Source: DASWUZ01 sp036401375 (GTDB lineage Bacteria > Acidobacteriota > Terriglobia > Terriglobales > Acidobacteriaceae). Taken from it: 48,340 nucleotides of DNA. This document shows, piece after piece, positions 35,832 to 44,423 of the stretch. The notes beneath the pieces are model-generated. The model worked only from the letters and a program-made list of their open reading frames with translations, made no database searches and was not told where the DNA came from. How positions within the stretch are numbered: position 1 is the stretch's first letter; the number at the start of each line of letters is the position of its first letter. The stretch lies in assembly GCA_036401375.1 (NCBI GenBank), contig DASWVB010000039.1, forward strand, positions 1 through 48,340. The letters run 5' to 3'. A program made the translations under genes and the position numbers.

Positions 35832-36833
35832 TTACGAATGTGAGGCAGTGGCAGTGTCGTCGGCTCGCGTGAGTTCGAGGAAGGCATCTTCGAGCCCGGC
35901 GCTGGTTATCTCGAGTTCGCGCAGGCCCTCGTCCTGCAACAGCATGACCCTGACCACCGACTCCGGCTGCGACGCGGTAATGACCAGGAAGTCCCGATCC
36001 CGCTGCACATCGATGACGGAGGGCATAGAGCGCACGGCCTCCGCATCGATCGCGGTGATGCAGCGAATCCGGCGCCCGGAGACGCGGCTCTTCACCTCCG
36101 ACGGCGTGCCTTCCGAGATGATCTGTCCCTTGTTGAGGACCACGATCCGACTTGCCAGCGCGTCGGCTTCCTCGAGGTAATGGGTCGTGAGCAGCACCGT
36201 CTTGCCGCTTGCCGAGAGCGAACGAATCTGTTCCCAGAGACCGCGCCGCGACTCGATGTCCATTCCGACCGTAGGCTCATCGAGGAAGATCAGGTCGGGG
36301 TTGCCGCAGCAGGCGAGCCCGAAGAGGACGCGCTGCCGCTGACCGCCCGAGAGCTTGTCGAACTGGCGGTCTTCGATGCCGCCAAGCTGGGCAATGCGGA
36401 CGATCTCGGCGACGGAGAGCGGATCGGGGTAGTAGCTGCGAAACAGGTCGATGTGCTCGAGCACCTTCAATGTACCGGGCACCCGGCTGACCTGGAGCAT
36501 GGCTCCGATGCGCATCCGGGCGGCGGGATCGCGCGGGTCGCGTCCGAAGATGCGCGCCGTTCCCGAGTTTGGCGCGATCAGGCCGAGCAGCAGCCGCACG
36601 GCGGTAGTCTTGCCCGCGCCGTTCGGTCCCAGCAGCGCCACTACTTCACCAGGGTACAGGCCGAGGGAGAGGTTGTTGAGGGCCACTTTAGCCTCGTAAC
36701 GCTTGGTGACTCCCTGCAAGCTGGCGACTGCGCCGGCAGCCCGTGAGGCGGAGTCAATCGATCTACGATGGCCCGGCTGGGGCGCAGAGATCGCTCTGTC
36801 GATCGGCAACGGTTCAAGCGTCATGGCGTGCAT
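35832..36833 (-). CDS. ABC-2 exporter ATP-binding protein
   Basis: A 333-residue ATPase. Walker A is G-P-N-G-A-G-K-T-T, the signature L-S-G-G-Q-R-Q-R, Walker B L-I-F-L-D-E-P-T, and the switch histidine is in T-T-H-Y-L-E-E-A. A C-terminal domain of about 100 residues is typical of DrrA/CcmA-like exporters. AAGAGG before M-H-A-M-T sets the start; an upstream TTG is open but unsupported. It is the first gene of the ATPase-permease-kinase-regulator cluster. A palindrome lies about 100 bp upstream. Confidence 0.94.
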   Translation of the reverse strand: MHAMTLEPLPIDRAISAPQPGHRRSIDSASRAAGAVASLQGVTKRYEAKVALNNLSLGLYPGEVVALLGPNGAGKTTAVRLLLGLIAPNSGTARIFGRDPRDPAARMRIGAMLQVSRVPGTLKVLEHIDLFRSYYPDPLSVAEIVRIAQLGGIEDRQFDKLSGGQRQRVLFGLACCGNPDLIFLDEPTVGMDIESRRGLWEQIRSLSASGKTVLLTTHYLEEADALASRIVVLNKGQIISEGTPSEVKSRVSGRRIRCITAIDAEAVRSMPSVIDVQRDRDFLVITASQPESVVRVMLLQDEGLRELEITSAGLEDAFLELTRADDTATASHS

Positions 36834-36929
36834 TAGAGTCCTCTTGGCGTGTGAATACAACTAAGCCGCTCAGGAAGATGGTGCGCCAGCCTGGGGGCGC
36901 TTCGCAGTGGAAGATGTCACTTGCCGAAG

Positions 36930-36943
36930 ATGACAGATGTCAT
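36930..36943. promoter_or_regulatory. Palindrome between the ABC operon and proB
   Basis: ATGACA-GA-TGTCAT is a perfect inverted repeat. A further GATGTCA half-site lies at 36913-36919, 23 bp from the one in the palindrome. NarL-family regulators bind such inverted repeats, so this is a candidate site for the cluster's own response regulator. Confidence 0.45.
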
Positions 36944-37028
36944 GTGTCTGGAAGGAACGGTTGTAACGCTGGCAGAAAGCAGCGCAAAGAAGGGGGTCAC
37001 GGGGCCGACCTGCTACCTTTATTGAGTG

Positions 37029-37991
37029 ATGTTAGAGCTCGCTAATGCGGTCGAGACACCTATTCGGCAACGGGTGGCGGCGGCCGAGCGTATCGTAGTC
37101 AAGGTCGGAACCAACGTCATCATGCGCGATGATGGAGCCCCCGCCGTGGGGCTGGTCTACGGGCTGGTTGAGGCCGCGGTGAACGTGAAGCGTGCGGGCA
37201 AGCAGATCCTGCTGGTGTCTTCCGGTGCGATCGGCCTCGGCGCCAAGTGCCTCAAGCTGGAGCGGCCCCCCACCGAGCTGGCGCTGAAGCAGGCCTGCGC
37301 CGCCATCGGGCAGAGCCGGCTGATGTCGCTCTACCAGGATGCCTTCAGCCACTTCGACATCGCCACGGCGCAGATCCTGCTCACGGAAGACGACTTCCTC
37401 GACCCGGTGCGCTATTCAAACCTGCTGGCAACCCTGCGCACCCTGCTCGAACTCGGTGTGGTGCCAATCATCAACGAGAACGATACCGTGTCCACGCTTG
37501 AGCTCGACCGCCCGGGTCACGGGGAGCCACAAGGCGCGGAGGCTCGCGTCTCGGGTGACCGCGTCTTGGGTGACCGCGTCTCGGGTGACCGCGTCTTTGG
37601 TGACAACGACAAGCTCTCTGCGCTGGTGATGACAAAGATCGATGCTCACCTGCTTATCCTGCTGTCGGACGTGGAGGGCCTCTACACTGGGCATCCGCGC
37701 GATCGCGAGGCGAGCTTTGTGCCTGAGGTGGAGGCGATCACCCCGGCCCTGCTGGCGTATGCAAAGGCCAGCACCGGGCGCGGACGCGGCGGAATGCTGA
37801 GCAAGATTGAAGCGGCCCGGCTGGTGGTCGATGCCGGCAGGATCGCGGTCATCGCCAACGGCCGTACTCCTGGAATCGTGGAACGCGTCTGCTCAGGCGA
37901 CGACGTGGGAACGGTCTTCTATCCGGCGGGCGAATCCCTGGTGGTGCGCGACATACCCGCAACCGGCAAGCGGTCAGGTAAGAGGCTATGA
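37029..37991 (+). CDS. proB: Glutamate 5-kinase
   Basis: Phosphorylates glutamate in the first step of proline synthesis. It is a 320-residue amino-acid-kinase-fold protein without the C-terminal PUA domain of the E. coli enzyme. It shows V-V-K-V-G-T-N-V, V-S-S-G-A-I-G-L-G, N-E-N-D-T-V, F-G-D-N-D-K-L-S-A-L-V and G-R-G-R-G-G-M-L-S-K. Just before F-G-D-N-D the protein carries a repeated V-S-G-D-R / V-L-G-D-R stretch from a 15-bp tandem repeat. The ATG shares no Shine-Dalgarno sequence; a GTG directly before it is an alternative. The stop overlaps the proA start by 4 bp. Confidence 0.95.
   Translation: MLELANAVETPIRQRVAAAERIVVKVGTNVIMRDDGAPAVGLVYGLVEAAVNVKRAGKQILLVSSGAIGLGAKCLKLERPPTELALKQACAAIGQSRLMSLYQDAFSHFDIATAQILLTEDDFLDPVRYSNLLATLRTLLELGVVPIINENDTVSTLELDRPGHGEPQGAEARVSGDRVLGDRVSGDRVFGDNDKLSALVMTKIDAHLLILLSDVEGLYTGHPRDREASFVPEVEAITPALLAYAKASTGRGRGGMLSKIEAARLVVDAGRIAVIANGRTPGIVERVCSGDDVGTVFYPAGESLVVRDIPATGKRSGKRL
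37545..37604. repeat. 15-bp tandem repeat (4 copies) inside proB
   Basis: Four consecutive 15-bp units of CGCGTCTCGGGTGAC with one or two changes each. They encode R-V-S-G-D, R-V-L-G-D, R-V-S-G-D and R-V-F-G-D, the last being the conserved F-G-D-N segment itself. The repeat thus appears to be an amplification of an active-site codon block. Confidence 0.92.
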
Positions 37992-39418
37992 ATCCTGGCG
38001 GCAGCCCGATGGGCAATCCTGTACTCGAGCAGCCCGAGACCACGCCCGGGCCGAAGAGGGACGCGCAATCCGTCATCGAGATCGCGCGCGCCGCGAAGCG
38101 GGCCAGCCGCGTGCTTGCCTCGCTTCCGACGGCGACCAAGGACGCTGCGCTCACACGGATAGCTGCCGCCCTTGAGCACGAGGCGGCAGCCATCCTGGCT
38201 GCAAATGCGGAAGATGTACGCGCCGGGGAGGCGCTGGTCGCGAGCGGCGAGCTCTCGCGGGCGCTCTTTCAACGGCTTGCGCTCAATCCCGACAAGCTGC
38301 GCAGCATGATCGATGGGGTGCTGGCGGTTCGCGACCTACGTGACCCAGCAGGACAGCTGCTCTCCTCGACTCTGCTCGATGAAGGGCTGCGGCTCGACAA
38401 GGTGAGCTGCCCCCTGGGAGTTCTGGCGATCATCTTCGAGGCGCGACCGGATGCAATTACGCAGATCTCGTCGCTGGCGATCAAGTCCGGCAATGCGGTG
38501 ATCCTTAAAGGCGGCAAAGAGGTGGAGCGCACCATGCGGGCGCTGCTGCAGGTGATGCGCGGAGCGCTGGCTGGCGACACGACACGGCCCGAGGAGCGCG
38601 ACGCGGACCCCCTCGCTGCCGGCCGTGTCCCGGCAGACGCCATCTGCGGGGTCTATGGGCGCGAGGCCGTCCAGACGCTGCTTGGACTCACTGACACCAT
38701 CGATCTCGTGATCCCGCGTGGAACGAATGCGCTCGTACAGCACATCCAGCGCAACACGCAGATTCCGGTGCTGGGGCATGCAGACGGCGTATGCCACATC
38801 TTCATCGATCGCGCGGTCGATCTCGCGGCGGCGATCCCGGTCGTGGTGGACAGCAAGATCCAGTACCCGGCGGTCTGTAACGCAGTCGAGACCGTGCTGG
38901 TGCACGCCGATGCGGCAGCCGCCGTCCTGCCGCCGCTCTTCGATGCGCTTCACAAGAATGGCGTGCGCGTGCGCGGCGATTCACGGGCTCAAGCTCTGCT
39001 ACCGGGTGCGGCCATCGAGCGGGTGGGTGATGACGAGTGGCATACAGAGTATTCCGACCTGGTCATCGCCATTGCGGTCGTCGACTCGCTCGAAGCTGCT
39101 ATGGATCATATCGAGCAGCACGGCTCGCATCACACCGACGCGATCCTCACAACGGATGAAGATGCCGCATCGCGCTTTTTGAGCGAGGTCGACTCAGCGA
39201 ACGTGCTGCACAACTGCTCGACGCGCTTTTCAGATGGCTTTCGCTATGGCTTCGGCGCGGAGGTGGGCATCAGCACCAGCAAATTGCATGCGCGCGGGCC
39301 AGTCGGCCTGGAGGGCCTCGTCACGTATAAGTACCAGCTGAGCGGATCGGGCCAGGTGGTCCGCGACTATGCGGGAAAGAACGCGCGGCCCTTCCTCCAC
39401 AGGCGGCTCGAAGTTTAG
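37988..39418 (+). CDS. proA: Gamma-glutamyl phosphate reductase
   Basis: Reduces gamma-glutamyl phosphate to glutamate semialdehyde with NADPH. It is an aldehyde-dehydrogenase-fold protein of 476 residues. P-L-G-V-L-A-I-I-F-E-A-R-P and K-G-G-K-E are seen, and the catalytic Cys lies in Y-P-A-V-C-N-A-V-E-T. Further on are H-T-D-A-I-L-T and F-G-A-E-V-G-I-S-T. It is longer than the usual 415-420 because of an N-terminal extension and a non-conserved insert (T-R-P-E-E-R-D-A-D-P-L). The ATG overlaps the proB stop in ATGA with AAGAGG upstream. Confidence 0.96.
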   Translation: MNPGGSPMGNPVLEQPETTPGPKRDAQSVIEIARAAKRASRVLASLPTATKDAALTRIAAALEHEAAAILAANAEDVRAGEALVASGELSRALFQRLALNPDKLRSMIDGVLAVRDLRDPAGQLLSSTLLDEGLRLDKVSCPLGVLAIIFEARPDAITQISSLAIKSGNAVILKGGKEVERTMRALLQVMRGALAGDTTRPEERDADPLAAGRVPADAICGVYGREAVQTLLGLTDTIDLVIPRGTNALVQHIQRNTQIPVLGHADGVCHIFIDRAVDLAAAIPVVVDSKIQYPAVCNAVETVLVHADAAAAVLPPLFDALHKNGVRVRGDSRAQALLPGAAIERVGDDEWHTEYSDLVIAIAVVDSLEAAMDHIEQHGSHHTDAILTTDEDAASRFLSEVDSANVLHNCSTRFSDGFRYGFGAEVGISTSKLHARGPVGLEGLVTYKYQLSGSGQVVRDYAGKNARPFLHRRLEV

Positions 39419-39520
39419 CTCGTTTTTCACTCAGCAGAGCGCCGCCAGGGAGCGGGTTTGTCTTGCGGCGCACCGGCATCTCCCGAGTGCCCCGGCTTGT
39501 TACTATCCGGAAGAGCTACC

Positions 39521-42500
39521 ATGCGACAATCCTCGACCATCGCGGGCTCGATCCGGCGGCTGCTGCTCGTGCTGCTGTTACCTGCCGTGGCGCAGGGTTT
39601 GGACCGGCAGCAGGACCTTGGCCACTTCGGACACCAGTCCTGGCAGACGGAGAACGGCCTGCCGCAGAACACGGTACGTGCGGTGCTTCAGACGCGTGAC
39701 GGGTACCTGTGGCTTGCGACCGACGGCGGCCTGGTTCGCTTCGATGGGGCGCAGTTCGTGGTATTCGACAAGCAGAGCCCCGCAGGGCTGCGCAGCAACG
39801 CCATTACAGCTCTCCTAGAGGATCGCAGCGGGGCGCTCTGGATCGGTACGACGGACGGCCTGGTGCGGCGGCGCGGCGCCGAGTTCACAAGCTTTACCAC
39901 CGCAGACGGACTCCCGGCGAATAACGTCTCCGGCCTCTACCAGGACCGCGGGGGAAGTCTCTGGATCCTGACCTCCGGCGGGGCTGCCGTGCTCAAAGAC
40001 CGAACGGATGTCCGGCCGGGCGCCGGTTCCAGACCTCGGTTCGGAGCAGTGGCGGGGGCTATCGACCTCTCGAGTAATGCCGCTATCGCTCAAGCCGCAG
40101 ATGGATCGATGTGGATTGGGGGAGCGACGGGTGTGTTCATCCTGAGAGACGGAGAGAGGGTGTCACCGCCCGCAGGCCTGGCTGCCCTTGAGACCGAGGC
40201 GCTCGCCGCTGCGGCGGACGGCAGCATCTGGATCGGCACCCGTTCGGGAGTTGAAGTGGTGAGCAGCGCGGGCCAGATCACGACTCTCGACCAGCGGCAG
40301 GGGCTGCCCGCTGACGACGTCACGACCCTTCTTGCTGACTCTGCTGCACGCGTCTGGATTGGCACGGCGCGGGGCCTCGTACTGCTTCAGAACGGCCGTA
40401 CAGCAAAGTACGGTGTCAAGGATGGGCTGCCCGGGGAGCACATCCAAGCCATCTACTCGGACCGGGAGGGGGCAATCTGGGTCAGCACCAACCGGGGCGT
40501 TGCACGCTTCGACGCTGGACATTTTTCTGCCTTCGGGCCGCGGGACGGGCTCTCCGGCAACGTGGTGCTCTCGATGCTTGAGGATCGCGAGGGCAGCCTC
40601 TGGCTGGGTACTGAATCAGGGGGCCTGACCGTACTGCGCGATCAGAAGTTTACGACGTATACGGCGGCCTCGGGCCTCTCAGAAGACCTGGTCCGTTCCG
40701 TCTACCAGGACCGTGCAGGGGTACTCTGGATCGGCACCAACGGAGGCGGCCTCGATCGCGGCAACGGCAGCACTCCTGATCGGAGCGCGGGCGGACCGCC
40801 TGCCTTCACCAACCTGTCGACGGCGAACGGCCTCTCGAGCAACATCGTGCTTGCAATTGCAGATGACCATGAGGGCAGTCTGTGGGTGGGAACGCCCGAC
40901 GGGCTTGACCGCATTCGAAATGGCCACGTGACGGTCTTTACGTCGGCTGATGGCCTGGCGGACGACTTTGTACGCTCCATTTATACGGCGGCCGACGGAA
41001 CGATCTGGATTGGCACCCGGCGCGGGCTCTCGCACCTCAAAGATGGGCGCTTCACCAGCTACACACGGATGGATGGACTTGGAAGCGACCTGGTCGGTGC
41101 ATTGCTGGAGCAGCACCAGAGGTTAAGCCCGGCAGCACGATCAACAAACGGCGCTTCACGTCCTGCGGCACTCTGGATCGGCACACTCGGCGGTCTCTCC
41201 CGTCTTGAAGATGGCCGATTCACCACGCTCACTACCCGCGACGGCCTCTCGAGCAACATTGTCACCGCTCTGTACGAAGATACGGACGGAGCATTGTGGA
41301 TCGGTACCAGTGGAGGCGGTCTCGACCGGCTGCGGAACGGCGTCGTTACCTCCTTCGCCAGCGCTGCGGCCGGGCTGCCGGAGAATATCTACGCCATCCT
41401 CGAAGATGGCAGGGGCGACCTGTGGCTCAGTTCAGACAAAGGCATCTACCGCGTTGCCGTTCGTGATCTCGACGAGTTTGCTGCGGGCAGAATGCCCCAT
41501 CTGATGCCTGCCGTCTATGGCACGGCGGATGGCATGGCGATCAGGGAATGCAGCAGCGGCGGCCATCCCTCGGCGACCCGGCTCCGCGATGGATCGCTGG
41601 TGTTCGCAACGCTGAAGGGCATCTCGCTCATCGATCCGCAGCATGCCTCGGTCAACAACCAGAGCCCTCCGGTCGCCATCGAGCAGGTGTCGTTTGACGA
41701 TTACCCGGTCGATGCCGGAGCGCGGGAGGGCGAGGCCGTGAATCAGAGCGGGGAAGACGTTGCTGCCGGCACGTTGAAGATACCGCCCGGGCAGGGCAGG
41801 CTGGCCTTTGAATACACCGCCATGAGCTTCGTCGCGCCGCAGAAGGTACGCTTCCGCTACATGCTGGAGGGCTTCGATCGCGGCTGGGTGGATGCGGGCT
41901 CGCGCCGCACCGCCTTCTACACCAACATCCCGCCGGGCCACTACAGCTTTCACGTGGTGGCCTGCAACAACGACGGCGTGTGGAACGACAGCGGAGCGAT
42001 CCTGCGCTTCCAGCTGCGTCCGCACCTCTACCAGACCTGGACGTTCCGGCTTCTCGTGCTTCTTCTTCTCGGACTGACGGCCGCATTGGTGGCCTACACC
42101 CTCTATCGCCGCCGGGTGCAGCGGGTGGAGGCGCAGTTTGGCGCTGTGCTCGCGGAGCGCGGCCGCATTGCGCGTGAGATTCACGACACCCTGGCACAGA
42201 GCCTGGTTGCGATCTCCGTGCAGCTGGAGGTGGTTGCGCGGCTGATGGCGTCCTCGGCGGACACGGCGCGCGAGCACCTGAACCAGGCACGAGCTCTCAC
42301 CCGCACCAGCCTTACGGAGGCGCGGTCCTCCATCTGGGACTTGCGCTCGAGCGCAGGCACTGTAACCGGGGACGCGGCTGATGAGGATCTGGCGACCCGC
42401 ATGTCCTCGATGGCGGGGCGGGTAACGGCCGCGACCGCCATCAAGATTCAATCGAAAGTTGGAGGCGCATACCATCCGCTTCCTGCGAAGCTGGAGGGCG

Positions 42501-42784
42501 AGTTGCTGAGGATTGCCCAGGAGGCAGTGACCAACGCCGTTCGCCACGCCAACGCGGAGCACATCACCATCGACCTTCGATTCGCTACCCGTCTGCTTAC
42601 GATGACGGTGGCGGACGACGGGTGCGGCTTCTCGGGCCAGCCGCACCCGGAGTCTTCGGGGCCGGACGGACACTTCGGCCTGACCGGGATGCGGGAGCGG
42701 GCAGCGGGAGTTGGCGGAAGCCTGCAGGTCGAGAGCGCCCCTGGCGAGGGAACGCGGGTGCGTGTGGAAGTGCCGATCGACTAG
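39521..42784 (+). CDS. Two-component propeller sensor histidine kinase
   Basis: A 1087-residue membrane kinase. A signal segment is followed by about fourteen repeats with the W-I-G-T and D-G-L pattern of two seven-bladed propellers (about residues 35-690), then a Y_Y_Y domain ending near residue 830. One membrane helix (about 838-858) precedes a HisKA_3 helix A-R-E-I-H888-D-T-L-A-Q and an HATPase domain with N-A-V-R-H-A and D-D-G-C-G-F. The sensor is therefore outside the cell membrane, and similar proteins in Bacteroidetes sense glycans (analogy only). GGAAGAG precedes the ATG. The matching response regulator gene follows after 46 bp. Confidence 0.93.
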   Translation: MRQSSTIAGSIRRLLLVLLLPAVAQGLDRQQDLGHFGHQSWQTENGLPQNTVRAVLQTRDGYLWLATDGGLVRFDGAQFVVFDKQSPAGLRSNAITALLEDRSGALWIGTTDGLVRRRGAEFTSFTTADGLPANNVSGLYQDRGGSLWILTSGGAAVLKDRTDVRPGAGSRPRFGAVAGAIDLSSNAAIAQAADGSMWIGGATGVFILRDGERVSPPAGLAALETEALAAAADGSIWIGTRSGVEVVSSAGQITTLDQRQGLPADDVTTLLADSAARVWIGTARGLVLLQNGRTAKYGVKDGLPGEHIQAIYSDREGAIWVSTNRGVARFDAGHFSAFGPRDGLSGNVVLSMLEDREGSLWLGTESGGLTVLRDQKFTTYTAASGLSEDLVRSVYQDRAGVLWIGTNGGGLDRGNGSTPDRSAGGPPAFTNLSTANGLSSNIVLAIADDHEGSLWVGTPDGLDRIRNGHVTVFTSADGLADDFVRSIYTAADGTIWIGTRRGLSHLKDGRFTSYTRMDGLGSDLVGALLEQHQRLSPAARSTNGASRPAALWIGTLGGLSRLEDGRFTTLTTRDGLSSNIVTALYEDTDGALWIGTSGGGLDRLRNGVVTSFASAAAGLPENIYAILEDGRGDLWLSSDKGIYRVAVRDLDEFAAGRMPHLMPAVYGTADGMAIRECSSGGHPSATRLRDGSLVFATLKGISLIDPQHASVNNQSPPVAIEQVSFDDYPVDAGAREGEAVNQSGEDVAAGTLKIPPGQGRLAFEYTAMSFVAPQKVRFRYMLEGFDRGWVDAGSRRTAFYTNIPPGHYSFHVVACNNDGVWNDSGAILRFQLRPHLYQTWTFRLLVLLLLGLTAALVAYTLYRRRVQRVEAQFGAVLAERGRIAREIHDTLAQSLVAISVQLEVVARLMASSADTAREHLNQARALTRTSLTEARSSIWDLRSSAGTVTGDAADEDLATRMSSMAGRVTAATAIKIQSKVGGAYHPLPAKLEGELLRIAQEAVTNAVRHANAEHITIDLRFATRLLTMTVADDGCGFSGQPHPESSGPDGHFGLTGMRERAAGVGGSLQVESAPGEGTRVRVEVPID

Positions 42785-42830
42785 GCGGCACGGCCAGCGA
42801 CCGGCCAAGCTGAGAAAGAGAGTCAGTCAA

Positions 42831-43463
42831 GTGAGTGTGAGCGAGCCGATCCGGATACTGGTAGTGGACGACCATCACGTAGTGCGCCAGGGGCTGGTCG
42901 CGTTGATCAACACTGTACCTTCCATGACGGTCGTGGGCCAGGGTGCGGACGGCAGGCAGGCGATAGACCTGTTCCGCGAACACAAGCCGGATGTGACGCT
43001 GATGGACCTTCGGATGCCGGTGCTGAACGGGGTCGAGGCAATCGTCGAAATCCGCCGCGAGTCGCCTAACGCGCGGATCATCGTGCTCACCACCTTTGAC
43101 GGCGATGAAGACATTTACAGGGCCCTGCAGGCCGGTGCGCGTGGATACCTGCTCAAAGGCATGGAGAGCGATGTGCTGATGGAGGCCATTCGCAGCGTTC
43201 ATGCGGGTAAATCACGCATTCCCGCCGCCGTGTCGCAGAGGCTGGCCGAGCGGATGAGCACCTCAGAGCTGACCGGCCGGGAGATGGACGTGCTGCGGCA
43301 GATCGTGGCCGGGCACAGCAACAAGGAGATTGGCGGGGTGTTGAACATCTCAGAGGCCACGGTAAAGACGCACATCAACAGCCTGCTCAGCAAGCTCGGC
43401 GTGACCGACCGGACGCAGGCAGCCACAACGGCTCTGCAGCGCGGGCTCGTACACTTCGACTAG
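42831..43463 (+). CDS. NarL-family response regulator paired with the propeller kinase
   Basis: A 210-residue regulator: receiver domain with D-D at 13-14 and the phospho-acceptor D59 in L-M-D-L-R-M-P, and the conserved K in L-L-K-G. A LuxR-type HTH follows with L-T-G-R-E-M-D-V-L and I-S-E-A-T-V-K-T-H-I. The likely start is GTG at 42831 after AAAGAGAG; GTG 42837 is possible. It lies immediately downstream of the kinase and is its likely partner. The longer frame into the kinase gene is not supported. Confidence 0.92.
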   Translation: MSVSEPIRILVVDDHHVVRQGLVALINTVPSMTVVGQGADGRQAIDLFREHKPDVTLMDLRMPVLNGVEAIVEIRRESPNARIIVLTTFDGDEDIYRALQAGARGYLLKGMESDVLMEAIRSVHAGKSRIPAAVSQRLAERMSTSELTGREMDVLRQIVAGHSNKEIGGVLNISEATVKTHINSLLSKLGVTDRTQAATTALQRGLVHFD

Positions 43464-43486
43464 CAGCGTCGACCGACTGGCAACAA

Positions 43487-44020
43487 ATGCTACCTATGAC
43501 AACTCTCCTGCGACGTCTGCCAGCCCTCTCTTTCCTCATCCTCGCGCTCACCCTGCCGGCGCAGGAGGGACGGACGTGGCGGGCAGCGTCCGAGGCCGAG
43601 TTGAAGACCCTGATCCCTGCCCGGGCTCCAGTCGAGAAGGAGCGCATCGAGACGGAGCTGCGTACCGCCTCCGGCATCACTAACGGGCATGGCAAGTTTG
43701 TTGCGGGAGTGGTGTTGATCACCGCAGGCTACTCCGCTGAGGGCAAGTATTCTCACTTTCTCATCGCTCAGACAGCAATGCGCATCGGCGACAGCGTCCT
43801 CGCTCCCGGAGATTACCTGCTCGGCTGGCAGCATCAGGAGGATTCACTCTCAGTCAACTTCTACGAGTCGGCATCGGGCAAGCTGGTCGCCCATGTGGAG
43901 GCCACGCGCAACCCCGCCATCACTCGCGTCGAGTCCTTCCGTATCTATCCGCCAGGCGATAAGTCCCTCATCCAGATCGGTCGCTTCACGTTTCCTTACA
44001 AGCTCGGGGGACAGGCCTGA
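43487..44020 (+). CDS. Secreted protein of unknown function
   Basis: A 177-residue protein with an N-terminal signal peptide (L-S-F-L-I-L-A-L-T-L-P-A). The mature part seems to be a compact beta-rich domain with G-K-F-V-A-G-V-V-L-I-T-A-G-Y and D-Y-L-L-G-W. I do not recognise the family. Two ATG codons three residues apart are possible starts and neither has a Shine-Dalgarno sequence. It lies 23 bp after the response regulator gene, which may place it in the same transcript as the propeller kinase. Confidence 0.65.
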   Translation: MLPMTTLLRRLPALSFLILALTLPAQEGRTWRAASEAELKTLIPARAPVEKERIETELRTASGITNGHGKFVAGVVLITAGYSAEGKYSHFLIAQTAMRIGDSVLAPGDYLLGWQHQEDSLSVNFYESASGKLVAHVEATRNPAITRVESFRIYPPGDKSLIQIGRFTFPYKLGGQA

Positions 44021-44173
44021 GAAGTGTCCCGGGTTATCGGCTGGAGCCTTCGCACAGGTATCGCACTGATAACTATTGCCGCAAGGGGTGAGCTCTACCG
44101 CACGCGCTCCTGTTTCGTATGATTGAGGTGTGCCCGATCAAGCGGTTGGGAGATTCGTACGAGGAGAATTCCA

Positions 44174-44371
44174 TTGAGCGCTAGCACCCCGATCAAGTCA
44201 GCAGCGAAGCCCAGGGCGCGCAAGTCCGCCTCCAAGAAGGCGACTCCGCCTACCAAAGAACAGATTGCCAGCCTCGCCGAGAAGTACTGGACAGAGAGCG
44301 GCAGGCCGCACGGCTCAGCAGAGCACGACTGGCTTCGAGCGGAGCGGGAGTTGATGGGTAAGGCGTCCTGA
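44174..44371 (+). CDS. DUF2934 domain protein
   Basis: A 65-residue protein. A Lys/Ala/Ser-rich basic N-terminus (about 25 residues) is followed by the DUF2934 motif: I-A-S-L-A-E-K-Y-W, then S-G-R-P-H-G-S-A-E-H-D-W-L-R-A-E-R-E-L. The role of the family is unknown. The start is probably TTG at 44174, since GAGGAGA stands eight bases upstream; the frame is also open from TTG 44123. Confidence 0.72.
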   Translation: MSASTPIKSAAKPRARKSASKKATPPTKEQIASLAEKYWTESGRPHGSAEHDWLRAERELMGKAS

Positions 44372-44423
44372 CGGTAAGGAGCCCCGGGGCATTATCCAGG
44401 CCAGAGCTACGGGCCGGCTGGGG

